Below, one piece after another: positions 17,456 to 25,814 of a stretch of 36,975 nucleotides of DNA. The notes below the pieces were generated by a model. It did no database searches. It had not been told where the DNA came from and worked only from the letters and a program-made list of their open reading frames with translations. Location: NCBI GenBank assembly GCA_903821335.1, contig CAIJKV010000047.1, positions 1 through 36,975 on the forward strand, written 5' to 3'. Source of the DNA: an uncultured beta proteobacterium (GTDB lineage Bacteria > Pseudomonadota > Gammaproteobacteria > Burkholderiales > Burkholderiaceae_B). How positions within the stretch are numbered: position 1 is the first letter of the stretch; every line of letters begins with the position of its first letter. The translations under genes were made by a program, and so were the position numbers.

Positions 17456-18238
17456 TTAGGTCTGTGCCTCAAGATGCTTTCTGCAGTTCGACAAGAGGGT
17501 GTCGCTGGCGCGAGCCAGCAGACCCTGGTCGGACCCCAGCCCGACCATCGTGTAGCCCCAGCTGATATAGCGTAGGGCATCCGCCTCGGAAGCGGCCAGA
17601 ATGCCCGCTGCCTTGCCAAGTGACTTGGCGATCGGGGGGATCGACTCGATGGCACTCTGTACGTGGGCGTTTGATTGCTGACCGAGGTACCCCATGCTGG
17701 CTGCGAGATCGTTGGGGCCCACGAACACGCCGTCCAGGCCGTCCACCGCAAGGATTGCGCCGACGTGCGCCACGCCCTCGGCAGATTCTATTTGTGCCAG
17801 CACGCAAATCTGCTCGCTCGCTGTCGCGTGATAGTTCGCAACGCGACCCCAGCGGTTGGCGCGCTGCTGGCCGGCAACGCCCCGCACACCCTGAGGCGGG
17901 TAGCGGGTTGCGCAAACAATGTCGCGGGTTTGTTCGACGGACTCGACATTGGGCAGCACGATGGTGCGCAGGCCCATGTCGAGATACTGCTTGACCAGGT
18001 CTTTGTCGAATTTCACCAGTCGCACGGCGGGCTCAAGATCGTAGGCCGCCAGCATCTGTAGTTGTGACAAGATCGACTGCAGATCGTTGGGCGAGTGTTC
18101 CATGTCGAGCGTCAGCCAGTCATAGCCCGAGCACGCGAGAACCTCGGTGGCGTAGGTGCTTGACAGCGCGCACCACAGGCCGAGTTGGACCTGGTTGTTC
18201 TTGAGGGCAGCTTTGAGTGCATTCGGTTTGATGAGCAT
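17456..18238 (-). CDS. HpcH/HpaI-family class II aldolase
   Basis: The 260-residue protein is a divalent-metal pyruvate aldolase of the HpaI type. Key residues align one for one with HpaI: His48 in LDMEHSPND, Arg73 in AVRLVKF, metal ligands Glu151 (AQIESAEG) and Asp177 (VFVGPNDLAASMG). These enzymes cleave 4-hydroxy-2-oxo acids to pyruvate and an aldehyde. The gene begins two bases after the hydroxyacid dehydrogenase stop on the same strand, so the two are cotranscribed and probably coupled. Together they could reduce or oxidise a 2-hydroxy/2-oxo acid and then cleave it. Confidence 0.9.
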   Translation of the reverse strand: MLIKPNALKAALKNNQVQLGLWCALSSTYATEVLACSGYDWLTLDMEHSPNDLQSILSQLQMLAAYDLEPAVRLVKFDKDLVKQYLDMGLRTIVLPNVESVEQTRDIVCATRYPPQGVRGVAGQQRANRWGRVANYHATASEQICVLAQIESAEGVAHVGAILAVDGLDGVFVGPNDLAASMGYLGQQSNAHVQSAIESIPPIAKSLGKAAGILAASEADALRYISWGYTMVGLGSDQGLLARASDTLLSNCRKHLEAQT

Positions 18239-18240
18239 GA

Positions 18241-19209
18241 TCAGCGCGCCAGGGTTTCGGGGTTGACAACATACAAGGCAGGGGTCCCTGCAAGGATCGC
18301 AGCCATGTCATCGGACATGGACTGGTAGATGCGGCGCATGGCACCCGCGGTCGTGGCCATGGCGTGCGGTGAGACCAGGCAATGCGCGTGGCCGAATATG
18401 GGGTGAGTGTGATCGGGCGGTTCGATGTCAAACACGTCCAGCGCGACGCCGCTCAACTGACCGCTGACCAGCATGTCATAGAGCGGATCCAGGCTTTCGA
18501 TCACGCCGCCACGCGCCAGATTGACCAGATAGGAGCCCGGTTTCATCAGGCTCAGGTTGTTTCGGTTGACGAGTCCTAGGGTCTCCTCGTTCTGGGGACA
18601 GTGCAGCGATACGAAATCGGCTTGCGACATCAGTGCATCCAGTCCGACCAGTCGCACGCCGAGGTTTTCTGCGATCTGGGGATCGAGGTACGGGTCATGC
18701 GCGACGATGGTCATGTCAAACGGCCTGGCCATTTTGGCAACAATCTGGCCGATACGGCCCAGGCCGATAATGCCGAGCGTTTTTCCGTCAAGATCGTCAC
18801 CCTGGGCGGTGATCCTGGATTGCCAGTTTCCGCGCTTGACCGCGCTGTCCCAGTACGACACGATTTTGCACAGTGACAGCATGAACGTCATGGCACCCTC
18901 GGCCACCGCGCGGGCACCTGCGCCGGGGGTGTGCACCACGGCGATCCCGCGCGCCGTCGCGGCGGCAATGTCGACCGTTTCGTAACCGACGCCAGTTCGC
19001 CCGATGACTTTCAGGTTGGGGGCCGCGTCCATCAGTGACGCCGTGATGGCTACCTGGCCCCTGACGACCAGTGCGATGGCGTCGGCGATTTCACGTGTCA
19101 CGCCGGCCTGGGTGGGTTCGGCCACGATGCGGAATTCACCGAATTTTGCCAGGGTATCTTCGGCGTATTGATCAAGCGGCTGGGTCGATAGGATGATCGG
19201 GCGATTCAT
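18241..19209 (-). CDS. NAD(P)-dependent D-2-hydroxyacid dehydrogenase
   Basis: This 322-residue protein shows the 2-hydroxyacid dehydrogenase layout: catalytic-domain halves around a nucleotide domain with GLGRIG (149-154), VAHDPYL (acidic residue at the end of strand two, suggesting NAD), LHCPQNEET, LARGGVIE with substrate Arg233, LDVFDIEPP with Glu263, and catalytic His282 in VSPHAMATT. It resembles phosphoglycerate or glyoxylate/hydroxypyruvate-type enzymes, but the substrate is not defined. It is the first gene of a pair with the HpaI-type aldolase. Confidence 0.9.
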   Translation of the reverse strand: MNRPIILSTQPLDQYAEDTLAKFGEFRIVAEPTQAGVTREIADAIALVVRGQVAITASLMDAAPNLKVIGRTGVGYETVDIAAATARGIAVVHTPGAGARAVAEGAMTFMLSLCKIVSYWDSAVKRGNWQSRITAQGDDLDGKTLGIIGLGRIGQIVAKMARPFDMTIVAHDPYLDPQIAENLGVRLVGLDALMSQADFVSLHCPQNEETLGLVNRNNLSLMKPGSYLVNLARGGVIESLDPLYDMLVSGQLSGVALDVFDIEPPDHTHPIFGHAHCLVSPHAMATTAGAMRRIYQSMSDDMAAILAGTPALYVVNPETLAR

Positions 19210-19337
19210 GCGCGGTGAGTTTCCGGGTGTGTGTAGTGGTGATTAGGATTATTTTTTTGAACCGTATCGAGAGTAGTCGGTAAGTAGGCAGGGATCAAGT
19301 CAGGCGGCAATGCCGTGGCGGCGAGGCGATACCGATG

Positions 19338-19373
19338 AAAAAAAGGAGCCACGAGAAATCTCGAAGCTCCTTT
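19338..19373 (-). terminator. Rho-independent terminator of the aldehyde dehydrogenase operon
   Basis: On the minus strand AAAGGAGC and GCTCCTTT pair as an 8-bp outer stem with an inner CGAG/CTCG stem and ATTT loop, followed by a run of seven T (19338-19344 read in reverse). It lies about 85 bp after the dehydrogenase stop at 19459 and separates that operon from the hydroxyacid dehydrogenase pair. A second small palindrome, GGCGCC-AGT-GGCGCC, is at 19380-19394. Confidence 0.8.
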
Positions 19374-19458
19374 GGAGGTGGCGCCAGTGGCGCCGGGAGA
19401 GCAAACTGACCGGCTGGCTAGCGTCGCCTGGTACGCAATGCTCTTGCCCTGCGTGCAA

Positions 19459-20970
19459 TCAGTTCAACCGTTTTGGTTGACCATCGTCCTTGTACCAGTC
19501 GATGGTCTTGCCACTCAGGTTCAGTGTGACTGCCTTGGGTTCAGTGAATTCGGAAAATGACTCGATGCCGGTTTCGCGACCAATACCGCTGTCTTTGAAG
19601 CCGCCCCAGGGTGAGGCGGGGTCGAGTCGGTGGTGATCGTTGATCCAGAGGATGCCGAAGGTCAGCTTGCTAGCGACGCGGTGCGCACGCGCGACATCGT
19701 TGGTCCAGATTGACGCGGCCAGACCGAACTTGGTGCCGTTGGCTATCCGCAGGGCGTCTGCTTCGTCTTCAAACGGGATGACGACGGTGACAGGGCCAAA
19801 CACCTCATCCTGGCCGAGTTCAGAGTCTGGTGCCACGTCGTACAAAGCAGTCGCCTTTATGTAAAAGCCAGGTCCTGCCTCGGGTGCGGCGCGACCGCCA
19901 GCCAGCACTTTCGCACCGCTCGCCACGGCACGATCCAGCATAGCCAGAATTCGGCTGCGTGAACGCTCGGAAATGACAGGGCCCAGTTGGGTGCTGGTTT
20001 CAGACGGCGGACCCACGCGGATGGCTTCGATCTTGGCACGGAATTTTTCAAGGAACTGTGGATACATGCTGCGCTGCACCAGAATGCGCGCCCCGCATAC
20101 GCAGGTTTGGCCCGCGCCGATAAACGCGGCAAAGGCCGCGCCGTTGACGGCACGGTCAATATCGAGGTCGTCAAACATGATGACCGCGCCCTTGCCGCCC
20201 AACTCAAGCGTGGTCTTGGCAAAGTTCCTGGCGGCCGCCTCGCCGATGGTGCGACCCACGTCGGTGCCGCCGGTGAAGACGATTTTTTTGATCTTGGGGT
20301 GGCACGCGAGTGCTGCGCCCGCGATGCGTCCTTCGCCGTTGATCACGTTGACCACGCCGTCCGGAACACCAGCCTTCTTGAGCAGCGCCACCAGACGAAC
20401 CGTAGTAAGTGGTGTTTGCTCCGAGGGCTTGATGACCACGCTATTGCCAGAAGCCAGTGCGGGGGCCAGGCTCTTGGACAAAATCATGAGCGGATGGTTA
20501 AACGAGGTCATCAGCGCGCACACGCCGAGCGGGACGCGCTGGGTGTAGCAAAGGTAGTCGCCCTCGATCGGGATGACGTCGCTGCGCGAGGTCAGGGCCA
20601 GGGCTGCGAAGTATCGGTAGAACTGTGGCAGGCGTGCAATCTGCGCGCGCGTCTCGGTAACCGGACGACCGTTGTTGAGCGTCTCGAGCCTGAAAAACTG
20701 TTCGATGTCAGCCTCGAACAGATCCGCAAACGTGTTCAAAATCCTTGCACGCTGCTGCACAGGCATGTCGCGCCAAACGCCAGACTCAAAGGCGCGCTGC
20801 GCGACGTTGACTGCGCGATCCACGTCCTGGGCATCGGCCGCGGCCAGGCTGCCGATCTGACTGCCGGTTGAGGGGTCGGTGATGGGCATTGTGGCCCCGG
20901 CTTGCGCCGGCACAAACTCACCGTCGATAAAAAGTTGGGCCGAATATTCCTGCGCCATGTTTTCTTTCAT
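19459..20970 (-). CDS. Aldehyde dehydrogenase family protein
   Basis: This 503-residue enzyme has MTSFNHP (Asn158), VIKPSEQTP, VFTGGTDVGR, LELGGKGAVIMF with Glu256, GAGQTCVCGAR with catalytic Cys290, and GGFKDSGIGRETG near the end. It is distinct from the first dehydrogenase in the window. The second Met (MAQEY, four codons in) is an equally likely start because AAAGAAA lies before it. It closes an operon with a crotonase-like gene and an MFS carrier; substrate uptake, CoA chemistry and aldehyde oxidation would fit catabolism of an organic acid, but which one is unknown. Confidence 0.9.
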   Translation of the reverse strand: MKENMAQEYSAQLFIDGEFVPAQAGATMPITDPSTGSQIGSLAAADAQDVDRAVNVAQRAFESGVWRDMPVQQRARILNTFADLFEADIEQFFRLETLNNGRPVTETRAQIARLPQFYRYFAALALTSRSDVIPIEGDYLCYTQRVPLGVCALMTSFNHPLMILSKSLAPALASGNSVVIKPSEQTPLTTVRLVALLKKAGVPDGVVNVINGEGRIAGAALACHPKIKKIVFTGGTDVGRTIGEAAARNFAKTTLELGGKGAVIMFDDLDIDRAVNGAAFAAFIGAGQTCVCGARILVQRSMYPQFLEKFRAKIEAIRVGPPSETSTQLGPVISERSRSRILAMLDRAVASGAKVLAGGRAAPEAGPGFYIKATALYDVAPDSELGQDEVFGPVTVVIPFEDEADALRIANGTKFGLAASIWTNDVARAHRVASKLTFGILWINDHHRLDPASPWGGFKDSGIGRETGIESFSEFTEPKAVTLNLSGKTIDWYKDDGQPKRLN

Positions 20971-21001
20971 GATGATGACTTTTTATAAATGAGGAAACGG
21001 T

Positions 21002-22342
21002 TTATTTGGAAGCGACGCCGGTCAGTTGCTCGAGACCTTGCTTGCTCGATTCGATCCCGATCGTGGCCACGGCGATGATCTGGACGATCAGCAGCGTGAT
21101 CATCAGCGCCAGCACCCCCGTCACACCGAAAGCGTTGAACAGGGCCACCACCAGGAAAGGTGTGCCGATTGTGGCACCCCGGCCGAACGTGTTGCAGATG
21201 CCCGAGGCGCGTAAACGCACTTCGGTCGGGAACAGCTCAGGAACATACATCCCGAACAAGGCGGCGACCAGCACATAAATTGGAATGACCAGCAACAGGC
21301 CAACAAACGGCAACAAGGCCGGATCGCGCACAAAGGGATAGATCGCACCGAAAATCGCGGCGACCACCGACGCGCCGATGATCATCGGCTTGCGTCCGAC
21401 CTTGTCTGCCAGGAAAGCGCCCATGGCCGCACCGACAGGCGCGCCCAGCGACATGATGAAGGCGAAGTTGAACGATTTGGCGATGGTCATGCCTTCCTTG
21501 ACGAAGAAGGTGGGTAGCCAGGTGACAAAACCATAAAGCAACGTGTTGATCACGATCAGGGTGATGGACCCCACAATCATGCGGGGCAACATTTTGCTGC
21601 TCAACAGGTAGCCGAGCTTTCTGGATACGACGGCCACCGGTGCTGTCGAGGGCGCAGGCAGCGGGCCTTTCTCGGCCGTGACTTCGGCTTCGATCTTGGT
21701 GATCAGTGCCTCGGCCTCGGCGTGACGCCCGACCGACTCCAGCCAGCGTGGTGATTCCGGCAAGGACTTGCGCACGAACCAGACGACCAGTGCACCGAGT
21801 CCACCAATCACGAACATGATGCGCCAGCCAAAATTTGGAACCAGCAACAACCCGAGCAGGGCGCTGACGGGTAAACCGGTGACCACGAAGGTTGCCATCA
21901 GGCCTTGCAGCTTGCCGCGTTTCTGCGGCGGTGCGAACTCGGCGAGTGTCGAGTAGCCGACGACGTTTTCCGCGCCCAGCCCGACTCCCATGAAAAAGCG
22001 GCAAACGATCAGTACGCCCATATTCGGCGCAAAGGCCGCCACCAGTGACGCCAGGCCGAACAAGGCCAGGTTGGCCTGGTAGGTGAAACGCCGACCATAC
22101 CGATCCCCAAGGAAACCTGTGCCAAAGGATCCGATCATCATGCCCAGGAACGTCATCGACACGAACAGCGCGTTTTCCCCGAGCGTCGAGAACCCGGTGC
22201 TGAGCGTGGCGCCCAGCACGGTCGAGGCGATGTAGATGTCAAAGCCATCAAAAAACATGCCGATGCCGATCAGCCACATGATCCGGCGGTGGAATGCCGA
22301 CATGGGCAACCGATCCAGTCTTGCTCCAGTATTCACGCTCAT
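21002..22342 (-). CDS. MFS transporter (aromatic/organic acid type)
   Basis: A 446-residue membrane protein with about twelve hydrophobic helices. The first helix carries FFDGFDIYI, like the DGFD motif of aromatic acid:H+ symporters, and the loop between helices 2 and 3 has GFLGDRYGRR, the MFS signature. RFFMGVGLGAENV and LPESPRWLESVGR are further family marks, with a central cytoplasmic loop near residues 200-240 and a repeat of the loop motif (LADKVGRKP) in the second half. GGAGAC before the ATG supports the start. It is the middle gene of the operon and probably imports the compound that the operon degrades. Confidence 0.9.
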   Translation of the reverse strand: MSVNTGARLDRLPMSAFHRRIMWLIGIGMFFDGFDIYIASTVLGATLSTGFSTLGENALFVSMTFLGMMIGSFGTGFLGDRYGRRFTYQANLALFGLASLVAAFAPNMGVLIVCRFFMGVGLGAENVVGYSTLAEFAPPQKRGKLQGLMATFVVTGLPVSALLGLLLVPNFGWRIMFVIGGLGALVVWFVRKSLPESPRWLESVGRHAEAEALITKIEAEVTAEKGPLPAPSTAPVAVVSRKLGYLLSSKMLPRMIVGSITLIVINTLLYGFVTWLPTFFVKEGMTIAKSFNFAFIMSLGAPVGAAMGAFLADKVGRKPMIIGASVVAAIFGAIYPFVRDPALLPFVGLLLVIPIYVLVAALFGMYVPELFPTEVRLRASGICNTFGRGATIGTPFLVVALFNAFGVTGVLALMITLLIVQIIAVATIGIESSKQGLEQLTGVASK

Positions 22343-22394
22343 TTTGTCTCCAGTCCTTTGTTGTCTTGCGCAGCCCCCTGTGGGGCTTGGCTAT

Positions 22395-23135
22395 TTATGA
22401 CTTCTGTGCAGCGGCCATCAACCGCATGCTGTTGACGGTCAGGGTTTCATTCGCCAGCCGGAAGTTCTGTTCCAGCGTGCCTTCCTGTGCGGCCTGGAAG
22501 TAACGCTTGCAATGACGTGCGCCGTCGGGGTCCAGCGCCAGGATCTCAAGGGCCAGGGCATCAGCGTCGCCGTGGAGCGAATCCGGGGCGCAAATCTGTG
22601 TAATCAGGCCTGCCCCGAGTGCGACGTGCGGCGTGAAGTCGCGACCGAATAGCACCAACGGGAACGCTGCTTTGGGCAGTGCGTAGTGACCCAGGTAAGC
22701 CATGATGGCAGCGGGCGGCAAGCCTTTGCGCATTTCCGGGAAGGCGAGCGTCGCGTTTGACGCGACCAGAGTGAAATCACACAGCATGGCCAGCCCGACG
22801 CCAAAACCATGCGCGGTGCCCTGGACTTCGGCAATCGAGATGAGTGTGGTCGAGCGCAGCGCGGCCTTGAGCGAAATCAGTCGGGCGACCTCGGCATGGA
22901 TGGAAGTGGCGTCGCGACCGGCGCGTTCGCGTCCCATGCAGAACGTGTCCCCCTTTGCGCGCAAGCGCAGCACCCTGACGGCTGGATCCAGTGCGGCCAC
23001 GGCAAGCGCTTCTTTCATCGCCTCCATCATGGCGGCGCTGACCTCGTTGCCTGACTGCGGGTTGTTCAGGGTGAACGTGAGGACTCCTCCGTCTTCACTG
23101 ATCAGGACTGTCTCTGGAGCTGAAATATTTTTCAT
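22395..23135 (-). CDS. Enoyl-CoA hydratase/isomerase (crotonase) family protein
   Basis: This 246-residue protein has the crotonase fold: VLTFTLNNPQSGNEVSAAM, VRVLRLRAKGDTFCMGRE, AEVQGTAHGFGVGLAMLCDFTLVAS, and FPEMRKGLPPAAIM. Against rat crotonase the first catalytic Glu (Glu144) is Gly here, while the second (Glu164) is kept in FPEM. It may therefore carry out an isomerase, hydrolase or other crotonase reaction rather than simple hydration. It is the first gene of the operon facing the GntR regulator. No good Shine-Dalgarno site precedes the ATG. Confidence 0.85.
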   Translation of the reverse strand: MKNISAPETVLISEDGGVLTFTLNNPQSGNEVSAAMMEAMKEALAVAALDPAVRVLRLRAKGDTFCMGRERAGRDATSIHAEVARLISLKAALRSTTLISIAEVQGTAHGFGVGLAMLCDFTLVASNATLAFPEMRKGLPPAAIMAYLGHYALPKAAFPLVLFGRDFTPHVALGAGLITQICAPDSLHGDADALALEILALDPDGARHCKRYFQAAQEGTLEQNFRLANETLTVNSMRLMAAAQKS

Positions 23136-23167
23136 GATTTTTTAGATTTAATTTGAAACGAGCCAAT

Positions 23168-23184
23168 TGTATACGCTGTATACA
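23168..23184. promoter_or_regulatory. GntR/FCD operator palindrome
   Basis: TGTATAC-GCT-GTATACA is a perfect 7-3-7 palindrome in the 89-bp gap between the crotonase-like gene and the divergent GntR gene. FCD-type GntR proteins bind short dyads of the T-GT-N-AC-A kind, which this contains. A TATAAT at 23197-23202 is a likely -10 box for the regulator, putting the operator over its -35 region. The site lies 32 bp before the minus-strand start codon, so one bound protein could control both directions. Confidence 0.75.
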
Positions 23185-23224
23185 GGGAATACTACATATA
23201 ATCCGTCAACAGGTTGAGCCCCCT

Positions 23225-23953
23225 ATGCCGCATACACAATCCATCGAAGACCGAGACAAATGCCTGGCGGCAATCGCTGCGCGCTACCGTGAGGCCCCAG
23301 TCACCGAGATGGCGGCCACAGATGCCCTGAGTGACCTGGTCGTGGTGCCAACGCTGCGCGAGGCCATTGTTGGCAATCTGCTCAAGCCAGGCAGTCGGCT
23401 GCTTGAAACGCAGTTGTCGCAACAGCTCGGCGTGAGCCGTACGCCCCTGCGCGAGGCCTTTGTGCAACTCGAGCGCGAAGGGCTGGTCACGATCATTGCC
23501 CGCGTGGGTGTGTTCGTGCGCGAGGTCAGCGAGGTCGACATCGAAGAGATCTACACCGTTCGCGCGGCGCTCGAAAGCCTGGCGGTCGAACTGGCCGCCC
23601 AAAAAGTCGACCCGGTCGGTCGTGCGCGGCTCGATCGCGCGATTGAACAAATGCGCTTGCGGGTGCATGCACACGACGTGATCGGCTACACCGAAGAGCT
23701 CGACGAGTTTTATGCGATTGTCATGTCGCTGGCTGACAATGCGGTCCTGCAAAGCACGCATAACAGCCTGCTGGGTCCCGTGCGACGACTGCGCCGCATC
23801 GCCATGTCCCGCGAAGGGCGCATGCAGGCCTCTTTCGAGCAGACCATCCTGATCCGTGACGCCCTCGTCGAGGCCAACCCCGATTGCGTGCGTCTGATGC
23901 GCGAGCAACTTGGCAATGCCTGCGTGGCTGCAAAAAATGCGCTGAAGCACTGA
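23225..23953 (+). CDS. GntR-family regulator, FadR/VanR (FCD) subgroup
   Basis: I start at ATG 23225 (MPHTQSIEDR); the frame is open to 23153 but that would run through the operator and -10 box. The 242-residue protein has a winged helix (LREAIVGNLLKPGSRLLETQLSQQLGVSRTPLREAF split over residues 42-80) and an all-helical FCD ligand domain (EIYTVRAALESLAVELAA onward). The C-terminal domain normally binds a carboxylate through a metal site. By position it regulates the divergent crotonase-MFS-aldehyde dehydrogenase operon and itself. The stop codon falls within a tandem array of 8-bp repeats. Confidence 0.9.
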   Translation: MPHTQSIEDRDKCLAAIAARYREAPVTEMAATDALSDLVVVPTLREAIVGNLLKPGSRLLETQLSQQLGVSRTPLREAFVQLEREGLVTIIARVGVFVREVSEVDIEEIYTVRAALESLAVELAAQKVDPVGRARLDRAIEQMRLRVHAHDVIGYTEELDEFYAIVMSLADNAVLQSTHNSLLGPVRRLRRIAMSREGRMQASFEQTILIRDALVEANPDCVRLMREQLGNACVAAKNALKH

Positions 23954-24055
23954 AGCACTGAATCACTCATGCGCTGAAGGGTTGAAGCACCGACGCACTG
24001 AAGCACTGAAGCACTAAAGCACTAAAGCACTAAAGCACTGAAGCGCTCAGGCACC
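23939..24055 (+). repeat. 8-bp tandem repeat (GCACTGAA), about 14.6 units, across the GntR stop codon
   Basis: Read in strict 8-bp register from 23939 the units are mainly GCACTGAA and GCACTAAA, with variants GCGCTGAA, TCACTCAT, GGGTTGAA and GCACCGAC. Five units are GCACTGAA, and three consecutive units are GCACTAAA (24011-24034). The first two units encode the last residues (ALKH) and stop of the GntR protein; the rest lies between it and the TSUP gene. The unit length is not a multiple of three. Confidence 0.9.
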
Positions 24056-24161
24056 TTGCCGTGGCCGGCAGGACGCTTTCGCAGGCGCGCTGAAATATCT
24101 TGTGCTGCACGGTAACCCTCACCTATAAATAGGATCCATACCTACAAAGGCGGGCGTACCG

Positions 24162-24914
24162 ATGCTGGATCAGGTCCTATCCATCACGCTGATCTCCCTG
24201 ATTTTCCTGCTTGCCGGACTGGTCAAGGGCGTACTCGGGATGGGGCTGCCCACCGTCGCCATCGGCATCCTCGGGCTTGTCATTGCACCGGTCGAGGCGG
24301 CCGCGATGCTGGTGCTGCCGTCACTCATCACCAACATGTGGCAACTCTGGGCGGGCCCCAGTTTCGTGACACTCAGCAAGCGTTTCTGGGTCTTGCTGGT
24401 CGGGATCTGCCTGGGCACGCCCATCGGCGTCAGTTTCATCACCAGTGGGTCGGTGCAGATTGTCTCGACATTTCTTGGCACGGTCCTGACTGCCTATGGA
24501 TTGTTCGGGCTGTCACGCAAGCACTTTTCGGTTTCCCCAACATCGGAAAAATGGGCCTCCCCTGTCACAGGTTTTTTTACGGGCATCCTGATGGGCGCAA
24601 CCGGAATTTCCGCCTTGCCAGCAGCGCCCTATTTCGTCGCACTGAACCTGAAAAAAGATGACCTGATCCAGGCGCTGGGCTTGTCGTTTACGGTGTCGTC
24701 TTTCGCGCTTGCGGTGGGGTTGCTGGCCACCGGGCAATTCCAGATGTCGGTCGCAGGCAGTTCATTACTGGCGCTGATCCCGGCTTTTGCAGGGATGTTC
24801 GTCGGACAGGCTGTCCGTGATCGTTTGCCACAAAATATTTTCCGCCTATGTTTTTATGCCGGGCTTGTGATGCTCGGCTGCTACATGGCCATCCACGCAC
24901 AGGGAATTGTCTGA
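24162..24914 (+). CDS. TauE/SafE (TSUP) family membrane exporter
   Basis: A 250-residue membrane protein with about eight hydrophobic helices in two similar halves. LLAGLVKGVLGMGLPTVAIGIL in the first and FTGILMGATGISALPAAPYFVAL in the second are the repeated G-x-G-rich TSUP signatures. Members move sulfite, sulfoacetate, or other small organic anions; the substrate here is unknown. AAAGG is upstream of the ATG. The amidohydrolase gene starts four bases after its stop, so this is the first gene of a three-gene operon with a crotonase-like gene. Confidence 0.85.
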   Translation: MLDQVLSITLISLIFLLAGLVKGVLGMGLPTVAIGILGLVIAPVEAAAMLVLPSLITNMWQLWAGPSFVTLSKRFWVLLVGICLGTPIGVSFITSGSVQIVSTFLGTVLTAYGLFGLSRKHFSVSPTSEKWASPVTGFFTGILMGATGISALPAAPYFVALNLKKDDLIQALGLSFTVSSFALAVGLLATGQFQMSVAGSSLLALIPAFAGMFVGQAVRDRLPQNIFRLCFYAGLVMLGCYMAIHAQGIV

Positions 24915-24918
24915 CACC

Positions 24919-25779
24919 ATGCCTTTTTCTATTTCTCATTCAGCGGGCATCCAAAAGCCCTTGACGACCGTACCCGACAATGCCTGTGACGCCCATATCC
25001 ATCTCTACGACGCACGACTCGCGCCGCCGGGCGCGCTGGGCATGCTCGAGCATGCCACGGCTGACGATTACCGCCTGGTGCAGCAGCGCCTGGGGACGAC
25101 CCGCACGGTGATCGTCAACCCACGCGCCTGCCAGACCGACAATCGCGTGACGCTCGATGGCATCGTCCGGTTGGGCCGTGCGCAGACGCGCGGCGTGGCA
25201 GTCGTGCGTGCGGATGTCACGGACCAGGAATTATGTAGTCTGGATGAAGGCGGCATCTGTGGCATCCGGTTCAGCCTGTACCAGCCTGACAACGCAGCGG
25301 TCAGTTTCGAGATGGTCCAGCCTCTCGCCCGGCGTGTTGCGGCGCTTGGCTGGCATGTCCAGTTGCACTGGACGGCAGACCAGATCGTTGAACACCAGGA
25401 CATGCTCAGGCGCCTGCCGTCGACGATTGTTTTTGATCATCTGGCGAGGTTGCCCATGCCTCAGGGCATTTCGCATCCTGCGCATGCAATCGTGTGTGAA
25501 CTGCTCGACCAGGGGCGCACGTGGATCAAGCTTTCCGGTGCCTATCTTGATTCCGCTGTTGGCGAGCAACAAGGCTATCGTGACCTTGACCCCGTGGCCC
25601 AAAGCTGGCTGTCGCAAGCGCCCGACCGGCTGGTCTGGGGCAGTGACTGGCCCCACCCGACCGAGAAGGTCAAGCCCAACGACGCTGACCTGATGGATGT
25701 GCTGGGTCGCTGGGCCGGTGAGCCGTCCTTGCTCAAAAAAGTCCTGGTTGATAATCCTGCAAGTCTGTATGGATTTTAG
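24919..25779 (+). CDS. Amidohydrolase-2 family metal hydrolase (PDC-lactonase-like)
   Basis: I use the ATG at 24919; a TTG at 24907 in frame overlaps the preceding stop. The 286-residue TIM-barrel protein has the amidohydrolase marks CDAHIHLYD (His26/His28), WHVQLHW, IVFDHLAR and VWGSDWPHPT (catalytic Asp). The pattern follows 2-pyrone-4,6-dicarboxylate lactonase (LigI) and related hydrolases that open lactones or decarboxylate aromatic intermediates. It sits between a TSUP exporter and a crotonase-like protein, suggesting breakdown of a cyclic organic acid. Exact substrate unknown. Confidence 0.85.
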   Translation: MPFSISHSAGIQKPLTTVPDNACDAHIHLYDARLAPPGALGMLEHATADDYRLVQQRLGTTRTVIVNPRACQTDNRVTLDGIVRLGRAQTRGVAVVRADVTDQELCSLDEGGICGIRFSLYQPDNAAVSFEMVQPLARRVAALGWHVQLHWTADQIVEHQDMLRRLPSTIVFDHLARLPMPQGISHPAHAIVCELLDQGRTWIKLSGAYLDSAVGEQQGYRDLDPVAQSWLSQAPDRLVWGSDWPHPTEKVKPNDADLMDVLGRWAGEPSLLKKVLVDNPASLYGF

Positions 25780-25814
25780 GGTCGTACGCATCACGAAAAA
25801 AATTGGAGACAGAC

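Noticed and set aside
23939-24055. CRISPR array
   Set aside because: The 8-bp units are directly abutted without spacers and start inside a coding sequence; no cas gene is nearby.
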